NCBI GenBank assembly: GCA_014529385.2
Contig: CM043971.1
Span: 33,809,709-33,873,708, forward strand
Direction: 5' to 3'
DNA length: 64,000 bases
Source of the DNA: Adiantum capillus-veneris
Lineage: Eukaryota; Streptophyta; Polypodiopsida; Polypodiales; Pteridaceae
Shown here piece after piece: positions 1 through 11,785 of this stretch; the first letter of the stretch is position 1, and the number at the start of each line of letters is the position of its first letter. The notes under the pieces are model-generated. The model made no database searches, was not told where the DNA came from, and worked only from the letters and a program-made list of their open reading frames with translations. The translations under genes and the position numbers were made by a program.

Positions 1-890
1 CAGCAACATAATTATAGAAGATGAAGAGTATTTATTCTTACACGATCTAGAAAATTCTTTTGGTGTTCGGCTCGATGAGTGTCTTAACCTCATATACACC
101 AAGATGGAGTTTCCCCTTGATCCTACACCAAAAGCTACAGATGACAAGCTTCTTCCATTGGGGGACTCTGTTGCTGACACAATTGCACTAGTGACAACGG
201 ATATTCTTGTTGCAGAGTAGAGTGAAGTCACGGACGAGGAGTTTGTTGCAACAACAAGCCAGGGTTGTTACCAACCAAACTCCTATCTGCCCTGACTTGC
301 CTGGTTCATGGAGTCCCCCGCAAGGTTGATGAGAGAAAATCATCTATCAACCTTGAAGCCACACCAACTACAGATGACGAGGATAAGCAACAAGAGGTGA
401 TACTAAGCATCTTGTATGTGATAATTCAACCTTTCTACTTTGCTTTTGGTTAACTCAATTTTTGCAGGATGTTTTGGACATGGACCTATGGGCTAGCCGG
501 AAGGGGGAGGAGAGCATGGTGTTTGGGCCTCACATATCCCTTGCACACTACATCGGAAAACTACCAATGTAGGATGTGTGCATCATACACAAGGATTTCT
601 CCCCAACGGCCATTGTGTTTTGTGGGTTGCTTAAGGCCGCAAGTAAATTCCTATGCTTAGCCACCATCCCTCAAACAGTCCATGTAATTATTTTGGTGAA
701 AAATTTACTTGTAATTGCCACTTTTTGGCATTGTTTTTGTGGCAAGGCCATGACACACATAGCACTTTGTCAAGCCTTGGGGGTTGACAGTGTCCAAGCT
801 ATAATTTCTTATGTGCCTACATCCATTCTACCCAATGCTATAGAACGTCGTAGAGAGATCACAAAGCGCCTCCTATCAAAAGATAGTTAA
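1..890 (+). pseudogene. Fragment of an unrecognised multi-exon gene
   Basis: I do not recognise the product. An open frame without a start runs from position 2 to a TAG near 219. A later stretch (to 396) ends at a good donor (GAG|GTGATA). A 71-bp GT-AG intron (397-467) then joins it in phase 0 to a frame running to 890, with one in-frame TAG near 567. A second possible phase-0 intron is about 682-747 (CAT|GTAATT to GGCAAG|GCC). The protein is acidic at first and then leucine/isoleucine-rich. It is truncated by the window edge. The exon around 570-680 weakly resembles, by eye, the exon of gene M at 8085-8172 (both hydrophobic with a K-x-L...IP-x-V pattern), so both could belong to one family. 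The stops make it a likely pseudogene. Confidence 0.35.
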
Positions 891-1072
891 GCCGGGATGT
901 ACAAGATTTTTAGATGAAAATTATATCTCTTTTCATGATCTTTTGCAAAGTTCAATTTTACTGATTTGATCATGTTCAGTGATGATAGGCAATCTATGAA
1001 AATTCTACCCATTTGCAATATGTATTAACTATTTGAATGTTTGATTTTGTACATTGAAAAAAATTTGTCCAA

Positions 1073-1251
1073 AAAATTGGCATATAAATTACATTTTTGT
1101 ACTAGAGGTGCCCTGAATGTGGCAATTTAGGCCAAATTGGATGTGTCCCACAAGGCAACGAGAAAATTGGCATATAAATTACATTTTTGTACTAGAGGTG
1201 CCCTGAATGTGGCAATTTAGGCCAAATTGGATGTGTCCACAAGGCAACGAG
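1073..1251. repeat. Two-unit tandem duplication (90 bp)
   Basis: A 90-bp unit starting at 1073 is repeated almost exactly from 1163. The second copy is one base shorter (CCCAC to CCAC). No coding role is evident. It forms the left arm of the inverted repeat listed next. Confidence 0.85.
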
Positions 1252-1338
1252 AAAATGCTTTGCAAGCTTGCTGTCTGACCAAATCTCGATTGCCTTGTGG
1301 ATGCAACCAATTTGGCCAATATTGCCATATTCTGGCAA
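1199..1338. repeat. Imperfect inverted repeat (foldback)
   Basis: The segment at about 1199-1252 is the near reverse complement of about 1284-1338, with a loop of roughly 30 bp. The best-matching core is GGCAATTTAGGCCAAATTGG on the left against CCAATTTGGCCAATATTGCC on the right. It could be the end of a foldback or MITE-type element. I could not define termini or a target duplication. From 1339 to 1684 I see nothing I can name. Confidence 0.6.
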
Positions 1339-1684
1339 AAGTTGAGCAAATTTTTTACCTAATGGACAATTTCAAGGCATTAGGAAAACAATTTATCCTT
1401 AGTTGCCATCATCTAAGCTATACCTGCCATCTGGATAACCTTTTGTACAGTTGATTATCATCTCACCTTCAACCATTTAACAAAATAAATGTAGACAAAT
1501 ATAGACATTAAATGTGGACATTAATTTTACATAGAGCGATAAAAAGAGGCGTGATTGTATTTGTCGCAAAGTAGAAATATATTGAGTTCCCAAAAAAAAC
1601 TTGAATCCAGTACAAGGATTCCAAAGCAAACTTGATTCCAATACAGCAGTTAGTTACAAAAAGAGGTTTTGACGTCAAAGGATA

Positions 1685-3214
1685 TGTAATGGTTATTGCC
1701 TATGAACTTTGAGAGTAGCGGAAGCAGGAAATTAGGTGAAGCACTTTTGAGAGATTCTTTGTGAGCATAGCGGTTGAACTTAATTGATGGTAACAACATA
1801 AACATGGTACTTAGTTAACTTGGCATGAACAATACTTTTGCAAGAGAGGGAGAGAGAGTTTAGAGAAACATGACAATAGTTGAGGACCAGATTCATATGG
1901 AGCCGGTCCCCCCTCCAATAGGCATTTGTATTTTAGTTTCTCCCATCAAGAGAGACTTGGTACAATACAATCTTTGTGTTCCTTGTAACCTAGGTGATTC
2001 AATGAAGATGGAAAGCTTCATGCATCACAAGCATAACATAATCTTGAAGAAAGCATTAACTATCCCAAGCCTCAGTCCAAGGCCTCAAACGCCTTCGAAG
2101 GTGGAGAGAGCTAGCGGGAAATGAGGATAGGGAAGAGGAAAGAAGAAACATTCCATAGGAGAAAGAAATAGTTCCTCATTATCATTACTCTTCTTGCTAG
2201 CATACATAATGGCATAGTAACGAAGATGGAAAGCTTAAGCATTGAAGCATGAATCTTGGTTGGATTTGCATTCCATAGCCAAGAGTGTTGGTGTAGGCTT
2301 TCACTCTCAGAATCTTGGAGAAGGAGGTGGTGTTCCTCAACTTTCACCAAGTGAGAATGGCCTTCCAAAATGAGTGTGGTGTGTGCAGTATATCCCCCTA
2401 GCACCTCCCCTCCTTGCTTTGGGAGAGTTGTGACCTTTCTACATGTTGCAAACTCATTGGACCCCTCTCTCCCTAGCCAATCATATGCAACATGCAGTCA
2501 AGTACATGGGTAGTCTTTTGACAAGTGTCCTCTTTATCCCTTAGAGAGAGAGAACTTGAAAATATCTAGATATTTGTTAGATGGAAGTAGAAGCTCATTG
2601 GACCCCTCTTTAGCCCAACCAATAGCATTCAAGCACACCATGTGGTTAAGCTTAGTGAGAGTCTGACATGTGTTCCATGTACTCTTTTAGAATTCCCTAA
2701 ATTTGAGATTTTTATGCATAGGAAGTTTCTCAAGCAACTTCCTCATTAAATGTGACAAGTTTTTCAAGTACCTTAGTCAATGACAAGCACCTTAGGTGGA
2801 GTTCCCACCTAAGCACAGCCCTAGCTTGCTTAAGTTTAGGTCGGGTTCCCACTCAAGCACAACCCTAGCTTGCTTAAGGTTCCCACCACAAGCACATCCC
2901 TAGCTTGCTTAAGTTTAGGTCGGGTTCCCACCTCAAGCTCAGACTTGTTTGCTTAAGGTCAAAGGACTTTTAACACTAACCATTGGAGGTATTTTATGAA
3001 GCTAACCCTAAGGTCTTTTAAGCTTCATTAGTTAACCTTGCTCTTTGACATACCTTCTCTCATTTGGGTCCCTTTACCATTGGCCCCGTGTTGAGATAGA
3101 TCCGTAAGCACATGTCTATATTCTAACCCTTGTTCCCGTTTATTATCCCATATTAAATGATCAGTTTAATATGAGAAAATCATTTGGGTTGGTTAGATAT
3201 TAGATTTAATGACA
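1685..3214 (-). repeat. 3' LTR of the truncated chromovirus
   Basis: On the minus strand it begins TGTCATTAAATC at 3214 and ends TTACA at 1685. Its first 70 bases match the LTR start at 17494 closely, and its end matches the LTR end at 11784. The middle (about 2795-2955) holds degenerate tandem copies of a 45-55 bp unit with the phrase CCCTAGCTTGCTTAAG, which the young copy lacks. Several CCAAT/ATTGG boxes are kept around 2450-2640. Confidence 0.75.
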
Positions 3215-3574
3215 TTATCTCTCTCTTGAAATCATAGTCGTCCTCGACTATGAGGTAAAAGAGATAAAAGTCATAGTCATTAGTCAATTTTGTCTTAGCG
3301 GTAGTAGAGGGATCCCTTTTTACCCTAAGACATCATTCCAAGATGGATGACTAATCCATTTGGTGCTTGGGAGACATAAACTGCCGCAAGCATGTCTGCT
3401 CTTTAGTCATCATTTCATCCTCCCAAGTAGAGTGACAAATTTCTACATGGCGTTTGAGAGACGTCATCATCCCAAACATGATTCTTAGTATGCATACTAC
3501 TTAAAATTTGTGCACAATAAGAGAGAATTAGTCTTATAAGACAAAAACATTGATCATTTAAAAGAAACATGTAC

Positions 3575-4480
3575 ATTTGGTTACTCTAATGTAGCATTGT
3601 AAGCGTTGACAAGGTTCATACTATCCTTAACTTGGATTCCTTGCATCCATCTAGCATCTTCCAAAAGGATAATTTTTGAAAGTAATAAGATACCGGGGAT
3701 AATCTTACCATGTTGTAGTACCTTGTCTTCATGCCGAAGGATAGCTTCGGGTTGTAGTACCTCTTCTTGATCTTCGATTTCAGGAGGGTCTTCAAATAAT
3801 TGGTTCATTTGGAGGCTCTCCTTTGTAGGGCTTGAGTAGGCTCACATGAAAAGCATTTTGTATGAGCCACTGGTTAGGTAACTTGAGTTGATAAGCCACC
3901 TCATTGATTGGCTTCAAAATTTGAAAAGGACCATAGTATTGTTTTGCTAGTTTAGCATAATATTTTGATGGCCGTAGGATTTTTGCCCGTTTGCCTTAAT
4001 CAGCCTTAGGAAATTTAAGTAAGACCCAATCATTTTCTTTGAACATTAAGGCCTTCTGTGCTTGTCAACAACAGCTTTTTGCCGTAGTTGGGAGATGGAT
4101 ATAGCCTCCCTAATCTTTTGAAAAGATGTTTGCAGTCACGGCTTACTCATCGATAGCGAAGATCTTCCCATGTACTTTAAGTAGAAAGGGACTTTTAGGT
4201 CTTCCCTCTATGATTTCAAAAGGTTCTTTTCCGTAGAAGTATGGATAGTATTATTATACGCATACTCTACAGAGGTAAGTACTTTTTCCATTGTGAGCGT
4301 TGATCTACTTCTGTAACATAGGTCTTTGAGTAGATCAAGAATCGTAAGATTGGCTATCTCACTTTGGCCATCCGTTTGTGGGTGATAGGCCGAAGAGAAA
4401 TTCAATCTTGTACCTAGATTTTTGAAGAGGGACATTTCCATATTTTTCCATGTATGTGATTTAATCTGGTGTAAAACTGT
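3575..4480 (-). pseudogene. Integrase (C-terminal half) and chromodomain remnant
   Basis: The frame at 4208-4504 contains the integrase stretch with the glutamate-bearing motif YHPQTDGQSE and a following helix. The same residues occur in the 10182 element. The frame at 3581-3808 carries the chromodomain-like end (ILRHEDKV ... EDARWMQGIQ). Between the two frames lie stops and frameshifts, so no protein is made. The catalytic aspartates are outside the preserved part. Chromodomains in this retroelement class are thought to steer integration to marked chromatin; that is family knowledge, not visible here. Confidence 0.75.
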
Positions 4481-4499
4481 GATATGAAAATTATTTCCA

Positions 4500-5106
4500 C
4501 ACATGGTTAATACTTACATACCAAATGTACAGTAAGATTGCCCCTCCATGAGCACACACACAAGCAACACAAAAATAATAAATAAAATTTATGTGTGCTT
4601 TGTATCATTAGCCAGGAAGGTTGCACCCTCGACAAAACGGACCTATAACACCAATGAAAATCAAGGAATTCAATATATAAATGAAGTAACACATGACGAC
4701 AACACAAAAAGCAAACAACATGATGACAAAGACATGAAGACACTTCTGAAGAGGACACACATGACGACCTCTTCACACAAAGATGAATAAATAAATGAAC
4801 AAAAGTGCACTATCTAGGACTGCTAGTGAACCTACTAAGTCCCACTTATGAACCATAGGGATGAATCTGATAGAGAACCGCTATGAAGTATCATGGGACA
4901 TTGAACCATGGCTACTAAATCTGCCTAGAATTGCCACGATGTATCCGTTTGAGAACCATGAAGTGTTAAATCCAGTGATAGTTTCCATGATGTACCATGT
5001 AGATGAATCATGCTAGCCTAGAAGTACACCATGACATGAATATATAAACCCCAAAACACATGAAGTCTCATTGTAAAACCCCAAGTTTGGCTTGATAAGG
5101 GGGCGA
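4500..5106. other. Gap with no recognisable gene
   Basis: I see no convincing coding region. Short open frames on both strands (4548-4790 plus, 4507-4776 minus) overlap each other and have low-complexity Thr/Lys or Cys/Leu composition, as expected by chance. Confidence 0.5.
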
Positions 5107-5650
5107 TTGTTAGGGTAAGCCCAACTTGTGGCACCATATGGAAATGCCTTCTAACCACTTAGGAAGCGTTAAATGATGAGATGGTCCAATAGCAAGGGGA
5201 TGCAACCTCTTTAGCCAATGATTTTAAAGCATTAAACGTATATTAGAAGCTTTTCTCTAATCAAATAATTGCATTTTGAGCATTATCATTGTGTCTATAC
5301 TCTCTCTTTATGCTTTTGCACTTGGCATAACCTAACCCTAAGTGTTATGCTAAGGCTTCACCCTCCATAGCCTAATAATAAACCATTGATGATGAGAAAG
5401 CGTGCTTCCCAAACAATCGGGCTACAATGTCTATCGTACTTACGGTCTATCATTAGTGACGGAGCGGCCAGATGCCTTGCATAAGGTAACCTATCTAAAC
5501 AAGCATCATTTCCTGCCTCAAAGTCATAGAAAATACAAGGTTACAACAAATGGGAAGACCCCTCTAAAGTGCACAATATATATGCGACTACGAGTCTAGC
5601 CAGATACATGGCCATAAGCTGGATTATGCAAGAGGCATTTGTATATATTT
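5093..5650 (+). repeat. Possible LTR start after a polypurine tract
   Basis: The bases GATAAGGGGGCGAT (5093-5106) look like a retrotransposon polypurine tract, followed directly by TGTTAGGGTAAG (from 5107), a typical TG-start of a 3' LTR. I could not find a CA end with confidence, a second LTR, or coding remnants upstream, so this is only a suggestion. The end coordinate is nominal. Confidence 0.25.
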
Positions 5651-6630
5651 CATACTACTTGGCTTCTATTGATCCCTCTATGCCTCACATGTGATCAAAT
5701 GAGGAGGCAAGAACGACTTCACACGTGCCAAGTTCTCTCTCATTTTTTTGTCCATTTTTTAACGAAAAATATCAAATGCTCTATATTGTAAAATAGAAAG
5801 TACTCAAACTTGAATATTTTTGCTCAAAAGTATTAAGCGTGCTAATTTATGTTTATCATATGTATGTGATTAACTTAATAATCCAATGTTTCCAAAAAAA
5901 AAATCACTTTTTATGAAAATATCTTGCTCTATAATTTATTTTTGTAAAATAGAAAGACATATCCAAGATTGATTTTTCTGTTAAATAAAAAAAGTACCCA
6001 AATTTGATTTTTTTGGCTTCAAAACATTGCACAATAATACTAGCAACAACTTACATAGTAATAACAACAATAAGAGATGCAATAATATACGCAATAATGT
6101 TTAATTTACAAAAAAATACTTTATGTTCCCTCTCCTCTTTGGCTATTCCATTTGCCACTCACTAAAAAACATCGTAAATGACCACGGTAAACATTAAAAA
6201 TAAATTATAGAGCTCAATGTCGTCTCGCACATTCACGTCGTCTTCTTGCTTGACACACATTAGGGAAAATTTGAACTCGCAAAATTTGGCTGTTTAGGAA
6301 TCAGGCGAGCAAATTCCAAAAGATTCTTTATCTACTACCTGTCTCTCTCTCTCTCCCTCCCTCCCTCCCTCTCCCTCGGCTATTATAGAATTCAGGACCA
6401 TCCGCTACATGTCTCTCACTCCCTTTTCAATTAAAATGTAACACTGGAGATTGCACATTTAGGACCAATTCAAACCAAAACATGATTTACCATCGTGGAT
6501 GCATTCAATACACTAATGATAAGAAAAACGAGCAATGTCTTACACACAATTATGGTATATTTGATATAGCAGACCCCAAATCTAAATGTACCATTTGCAT
6601 CAAAAGTAAATACATATGCGGGGGAATACA
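5651..6630. other. AT-rich intergenic stretch with CT/CCCT microsatellite
   Basis: This is AT-rich DNA with no coding signal. Two loosely similar segments (about 5765-5850 and 5925-6030) share phrases such as GTAAAATAGAAAG, which suggests an old duplication. A CT-rich microsatellite with CCCT runs lies at about 6342-6378. Confidence 0.6.
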
Positions 6631-8797
6631 TCATGGGTGAGGTGGATGAAAGAAGAGCGGTGGAGGACCATATGCTCTCGGAGGAAACAAAGGTCGTGCC
6701 GATGGGGGCCGTGCAAACAAAGCATCTATGACCGAGGAATACCCAACATATGGGCCAGAGACGGGCCTAAAGTTAGTGGTGGGTGCACCAAATGATGGAG
6801 GAACTCTGCCGAATGGCAAAGAGTACGAACCATATGTGGGGAGGCCTGTAGGTAATGTGAGGGGCACTAGACCAACTCCGGTGGGGGCCTCATATGTGGA
6901 GGCACTGAATGCACTGGGGGAAGCTCCATGTATGAAGGCCACGCCAGGACCGAGGATGTGAAAGTCGTACGTGGAGCTGTTGTCGTACCTCCCTGATTGT
7001 TGAGTGGCAAAGGTGGCTCCAATGAACGAATATGCTCTGTCATCTACTCCGGATTCTCAGACACATGAGCTCTAGCTACCCTTCCAAACATCAATGTCGA
7101 GTATATATCGAAAGGTAGGCGTTTAGCTGGACCTAGACATGCACTGAAAACTGACCAATCCTTCTCGCAATTGATGCAATGCCTATGTAGCTATAAACAT
7201 TGTGATTCCAATGCCCCCACTCCTGCAAAACAATCAAACATAGTTTCTCCCATGTTTGTGAATGTACCTAGTAGCCATCTACAAACCAAAAAAAATCTTT
7301 AGATTTCTTATACCTCCATTTTTTTAGGAACATGAAGTCAAAACATTTAATAAATTTCAAGCACCTGGCAAACGTTGAACTCCTCTCAACGCCTACGATC
7401 AAGCGTCCACTACGTGGGATCTGTACCTGGTAGCTTCTCCCACAATATGTCGTCATCTGCAGAGAATCCGTGTACATTTGCTACAATCTCTCGATCCGCT
7501 CGATCATACCTCAAAAGTCGACACCCAACATCTCTAGGGGGTGCCAAAATGACTAGCAACAAAGTACCAACCTACAAATAACATTGACAATAAGATATTT
7601 TGTAATGTGGAAACTACGGGTACGCATCAACATTTAAACAAAAATCAACATACCCCCTCTACATAGTCCTGAACAGTCGTGCAGCTAGACTCCGAAATCC
7701 ATATGTACAATATCCTCAACAACTAGAAATCGGCTCCCTTTGCCTTCAAAGTGACAATGGACAGATGTTCTGCACGGCATGATGCCACAACCATGACATC
7801 TGCCCAAAGAAACTCGGTTGCAAGAAGGAATGCTGCATCCACAAGCTTGCTATCCCACTGGTTTCATAAAAGAACTCCACCTGTGCCAGCTGCATGTGGC
7901 CTAGTGCGTATGGGAAAGGCCATGTACATTAAACATACACCACCCAATGCTAAATTGGGTTTCATCTACCCTGTCTCTGATAGAGAGCCCAAGAATCTAC
8001 GCACTGAATGGAGAGACCTGCACAAAATCTTTGTTAGCACTAAAATTGTGGACATAACTAGGAAGGAAAAATAGCATGGCTTACCTATCATTGCACACCA
8101 CATCAGGAATAGCTTTTGCCAAGCACTTGACACTAGCATGCACTGCAAGGTGGAATGGCTCTACATGCATATCTGTATGCCCAATATATGATTAAATATA
8201 TCTTGCATGCATTGCTAAAGAGAACAGTTCAACATTAACCATTTTTACAAACGTGGAGGGTTTTCTCCAACCACTCTAGCCATGTCCGATAGGTCCTCCA
8301 TAGCCCTATCCTGTGATGGTGAAGATGGAGTTGGGTGTCTCCTAGTGGTCTCGGAGTGAAGGAAAGTGATGGTGATCTTTGTGCACTCCGAGAGCTATGG
8401 CTCTGAGCACTATGGCTCATAGCACTAAAGATCTAAGCACTATGGATGACCTCGATAGAATTCTCCTTGTCTACATGCTTGCTCTTACTATCATTGGAGG
8501 TCATAGCTCTCTTCCTTCTCTTTCCACCTTGCTGGTCAGCCAAGAGGGCTTGCTTGCCCGATGTGGATCCAATATTTGGTTCTTTCTTCGATACCGGTTT
8601 CTTCATTGTGTTCGCAAAGAGTGCATCCTCTACCACACCGACTTTCTTACGTGAAGCATTATGCTCCACTATTGATTAAAAAATGAAGGTTAGTGTGTCC
8701 ATGTTGAATTGCATAGAAAAGGAAAAATAAAGATAGTACTCTACCTATGTAAAGCTCTTCCTCTTCGAGTGGGTACTCCTTATCCGGGTAATCCAAC
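6631..8797 (-). pseudogene. Gene M, 3' part (exons downstream of the H insertion)
   Basis: Unrecognised protein. Exons on the minus strand with GT-AG borders are: 8797-8745; 8668-8240; 8172-8085; 8017-7970; 7880-7654; 7571-7365; and from 7222 onward. Phases agree for 8745/8668 (phase 1), 8240/8172 (phase 1), 8085/8017 (phase 2), 7654/7571 (phase 0) and 7365/7222 (phase 0); the 7970/7880 join needs a one-base shift. Exon 8668-8240 is Lys-rich, then Ser/Arg-rich. The last part (6631-6942) is Pro/Gly/Ser-rich. In-frame stops at 8433-8435 (TAG), one near 7700, two near 7400 and one in the 7222 exon show decay. The first exon is continuous in sense with 45763-45937 across the retrotransposon stack. 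It could be a host gene or the gene of an old transposon. Confidence 0.55.
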
Positions 8798-9727
8798 TGT
8801 GGGACGCGTGTCTAACCTCACTATCCTATCTTATTGCAGTATTAGCGAGAATCACGATTGAATTGTCAATCCATGGGATGAAGTTGACTCAACTAGTGCA
8901 TGGAGGCTATAAGAGGGTGTCAATCTCTCGAGAAACAACTAACAACTCACATCTAACTCATGCTACACTCAAGTGACAAATATCACTAAAAGCTAATCGC
9001 TCATCAGCAAATAAATCACATCCGTTGTAGCATCAAATGGCATCCAAACGTAATGAAACTTCTAGGACATGTTTATAAGACCTAAGCACACATGCTTATG
9101 GTCTCAAATCCCACTTTACGTCAAGTTTCAAAATCGCGATTATTAACAGCAGTGGATTTTTGACCTAGTCGTTTTTTAACAGCAATGCATCTAAATGCTT
9201 AGCAATGATTCCCCAATACCCCGCCTATGCTTAGTTTTTTATTTGAAAATATAAATTCCTAGTTATAATGAAATTAAGCAGCGGGTCGGCGATGCCAAAA
9301 GCTATGAATTACTGTGATATGCTTATGTCAATGCGTAGAGCTCTTACCTGCAATTGCAATGCAACAAACACGACTACAATGTGACAACCGGGGAGGGAGT
9401 AGGAAGCGCGAGAAGGAGAGAAGTGAGCGTCATTAGCTCCCGCTATGTATTTCATTATCCAAAACTTTTTAATAACTTACAAAAATTGGCTTTTATACCT
9501 TAGCCAAGGGTTTTGGTGGTCAAAACTAATAATCTGGGAGTTCTACCAAAGATGGGTAATGACAAGTTAATACAATCTAGAAGCTTGTAGCCTCGCTCAT
9601 CAATTACAAGGTTTATCCGAAAAAATAAGAGTTACAATATTCTCAATTTATCAAAATAATAAGTGTTTTTACAATGAACACTCCGAAAAATGGTATCCGT
9701 GGTTTCTGTGTTAGCTTGCTGCTAACA
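8798..9727 (-). repeat. 3' LTR of element H
   Basis: On the plus strand it begins TGTGGGACGCG and ends GCTGCTAACA, matching 44834-45762 throughout. It holds a degenerate copy of the H palindrome (AATCGCGATTATTAAC, about 9132-9147). Confidence 0.9.
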
Positions 9728-9740
9728 TTCACCCCTCATC
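9728..9740 (-). other. Polypurine tract of element H
   Basis: Read on the minus strand this is GATGAGGGGTGAA, directly before the 3' LTR. This is where plus-strand DNA synthesis would be primed. Confidence 0.6.
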
Positions 9741-9765
9741 GCCTGTGTCGTCCCTTGACATAGCT

Positions 9766-10181
9766 TTATGAGCTGAAGTAATCTTTGGGCTGGCGCCTGA
9801 CGAGGCGGTCTTTAAGGGCTGTTAGAGCCTTTTGATATCTGATTTTTTGTTCCTTATCTGGCACTTGCAAGAACTGCATAGTTACTTTATTTTTCAGCTC
9901 CAGTACTAAGTAGCCTACAAACCTTGAGGTCAGATTGCTGATCACTGAAGAATCCTGTGTAGAACGCTTCCTGAAATGCCAACATATTGTGAGAAGGTAG
10001 AAACATGCATCTAGCATAGAAGCCATAGAGGACTTCTTTGGAAGGTTGGCCAACTGAGATCATAGCACACACCTTTATTACCCTCAAGGAATGACATCCA
10101 AGGGGTGTCTGCTTGCTCTGGCTCATTGAACACTTCGACGCATGTGAGAAGCATTCGGTAGATTTTGTATAGCATAGCACA
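9766..10181 (-). pseudogene. Element H accessory ORF, C-terminal part
   Basis: This is the end of the ORF that begins near 20570, cut off from it by the chromovirus at 10182-19091. The frame at 9766-10053 gives a Lys/Arg-rich end with a stop at 9766 just before the polypurine tract. An overlapping frame (9887-10180) is joined to it by a frameshift. Function unknown; see the entry at 19092-20570. Confidence 0.5.
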
Positions 10182-11784
10182 TGTCATAATAATCAATATC
10201 TAATTCCTTCTCTTAAATGATTTTCTCATATTAAACTGATCATTTAATGTGGGGAAGTGCCAAGGGAGAAAAAGCTAGAATATTGGTTAAGTTAGCAGAC
10301 CGGCCACAGTAGGGATCCAAAGGAGGGAAAATAGGGATCCAAAGGGGGGGCCATCTGCAAAAGAGCCATGTGAAACAATGGGCCAAAAAGACCCTAAGGT
10401 TCAGCCCATTAAGACTTCCAAAATGCTAAGGTTCCAAAATTCAAAGGTTGTGTCCAAAGGTCAACCCTAGGGAAAATTGGATGCTTAGTGTGTGACCAAA
10501 AAGTCTTTCTACATCCCTACATGGGAGGGGGCGAGCCCCAAAGCTAGGGGATGAGAGAGAAAGCCACACACACACACACACACACACAGGCTCCCTTTAC
10601 ACAAAGGGAATGAGGGACACATGTCAGCTCCCTAGGCCAGATGCCCACAAGGTGTGCCCAATTCCTATTGGAAGACCCTTGAAGTGGACCAATGAGAATT
10701 AAGCTAGAGTAAATCTAGTTTAATTAATTTAAAAACATTTAATAAAAGAAACCAATGAGAATTAAGTCTCCTAAAAGACTATTGGGCAGTCTCCCAAGGG
10801 GTCCAATGAGCATTCAGGAGCCCCATGGCTTGCCTGATTCCTATTGGCCAGGAGGCAAAGGGGTCCAATGAGAGTTTAGTTTAATTATTTAATTACCTAA
10901 AGCTCTCACAAAAGGGGAAAGGGGGACACATGTCAAAGGCTATCACTTATGCTGCTTAATTCCTATTGGCTTGACCTGGGGAGGTCCAATGAGGCAAAGG
11001 CCAGACTTATTTAGCAGCTAGGGCTCGCCCAAGAGAGGGGGGGGGCTGATTTTTGCTTGGCATTGACACACACACTCTCACACTTGACCATGTGTGAAGG
11101 GAAAATACTCTATCTCCTCCCAAGCTTTAATGGAGAGCTCATCACCTACTCCAAGCTTGTGAGATAGAAGCCTACATCAACACTCTCTTGGCATGTGGAT
11201 GCAAATCCAACCAAGAGCCAAGCTTCAATGCATGCTCATCTTCTCTACCAAGCTAATTACTAAGCTAAGCTATGCTAATATGAGTGATTATGTGAGGAGA
11301 TGTACTTCTTTCTCGTAAGATACTTCTTTTTCCTCTCAATCTACTCTCATACCCTGCTAGCTCTCACCATCTTCGAAGGTGTGTGAGGTCTTGGGTCTGA
11401 GAACGGGGATAATTCAAGTTGTGTTTGATTAAGTGTTTTGCTTGGTGTATGAAGCTTCCATCTTCATTGCACTAGCTAGTCTTGAAGGAACACAAAGAAT
11501 TGTATTGTACAATGTCTCTCTTGATGGGAGAAACCATAATACAAAGCCTTTTGGAGGGGGGACCGGCTCCATGCAAATCCGGTCCTCAACTGTTGTCAAT
11601 AGCTTAATTGCTCTCTCTTTTGAAAGTATTGTCGATGCTATCTAACTAGGTGTTATGCTTTTTGTTGCTCTCTCTCCACCCAAGCACTCTTGTAATTCTC
11701 ATTAGGAATCTATTCTAATGAAATGCCCACTATGTTCATGCTAATTTCCGCTACACATAAGATTTTAGGCCATTAAATGTTACA
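10182..11784 (+). repeat. 5' LTR of chromovirus copy 1
   Basis: It starts TGTCATAATAATC and ends TGTTACA. Its middle (10658-10990) contains ten CCAAT or ATTGG boxes in both orientations. A CA microsatellite sits at about 10565-10588. A TATTTAG at about 11008 is a weak TATA-like candidate downstream of the CCAAT cluster. Confidence 0.95.
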
Positions 11785-11785
11785 T

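Larger units (their letters stand above)
1685..4480 (-). mobile_element. 5'-truncated old Ty3 chromovirus copy
   Basis: This is a minus-strand remnant of the same family as the elements at 10182 and 50433. In coding order it has part of the integrase, a chromodomain region, a polypurine tract next to position 3215, and a complete-looking 3' LTR (1685-3214). The 5' part (gag, protease, RT, RNase H) is absent and the homology fades near 4480. The LTR is much more diverged than that of the 10182 copy, with substitutions and rearranged short repeats, so this is the older insertion. Five bases beyond the LTR (1680-1684) cannot be tested as a target duplication because the other end is lost. Confidence 0.8.

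Noticed and set aside
6728-6961. Plus-strand proline/glycine-rich frame
   Set aside because: It is antisense to the Pro-rich end of gene M, whose splice phases support the minus strand.
11433-11645. 70-codon frame in the chromovirus LTR, repeated at 18740-18952
   Set aside because: It is identical in both LTRs because the LTRs are identical. The matching stretch of the copy 2 LTR is shifted by indels, and no start context or domain supports a protein.
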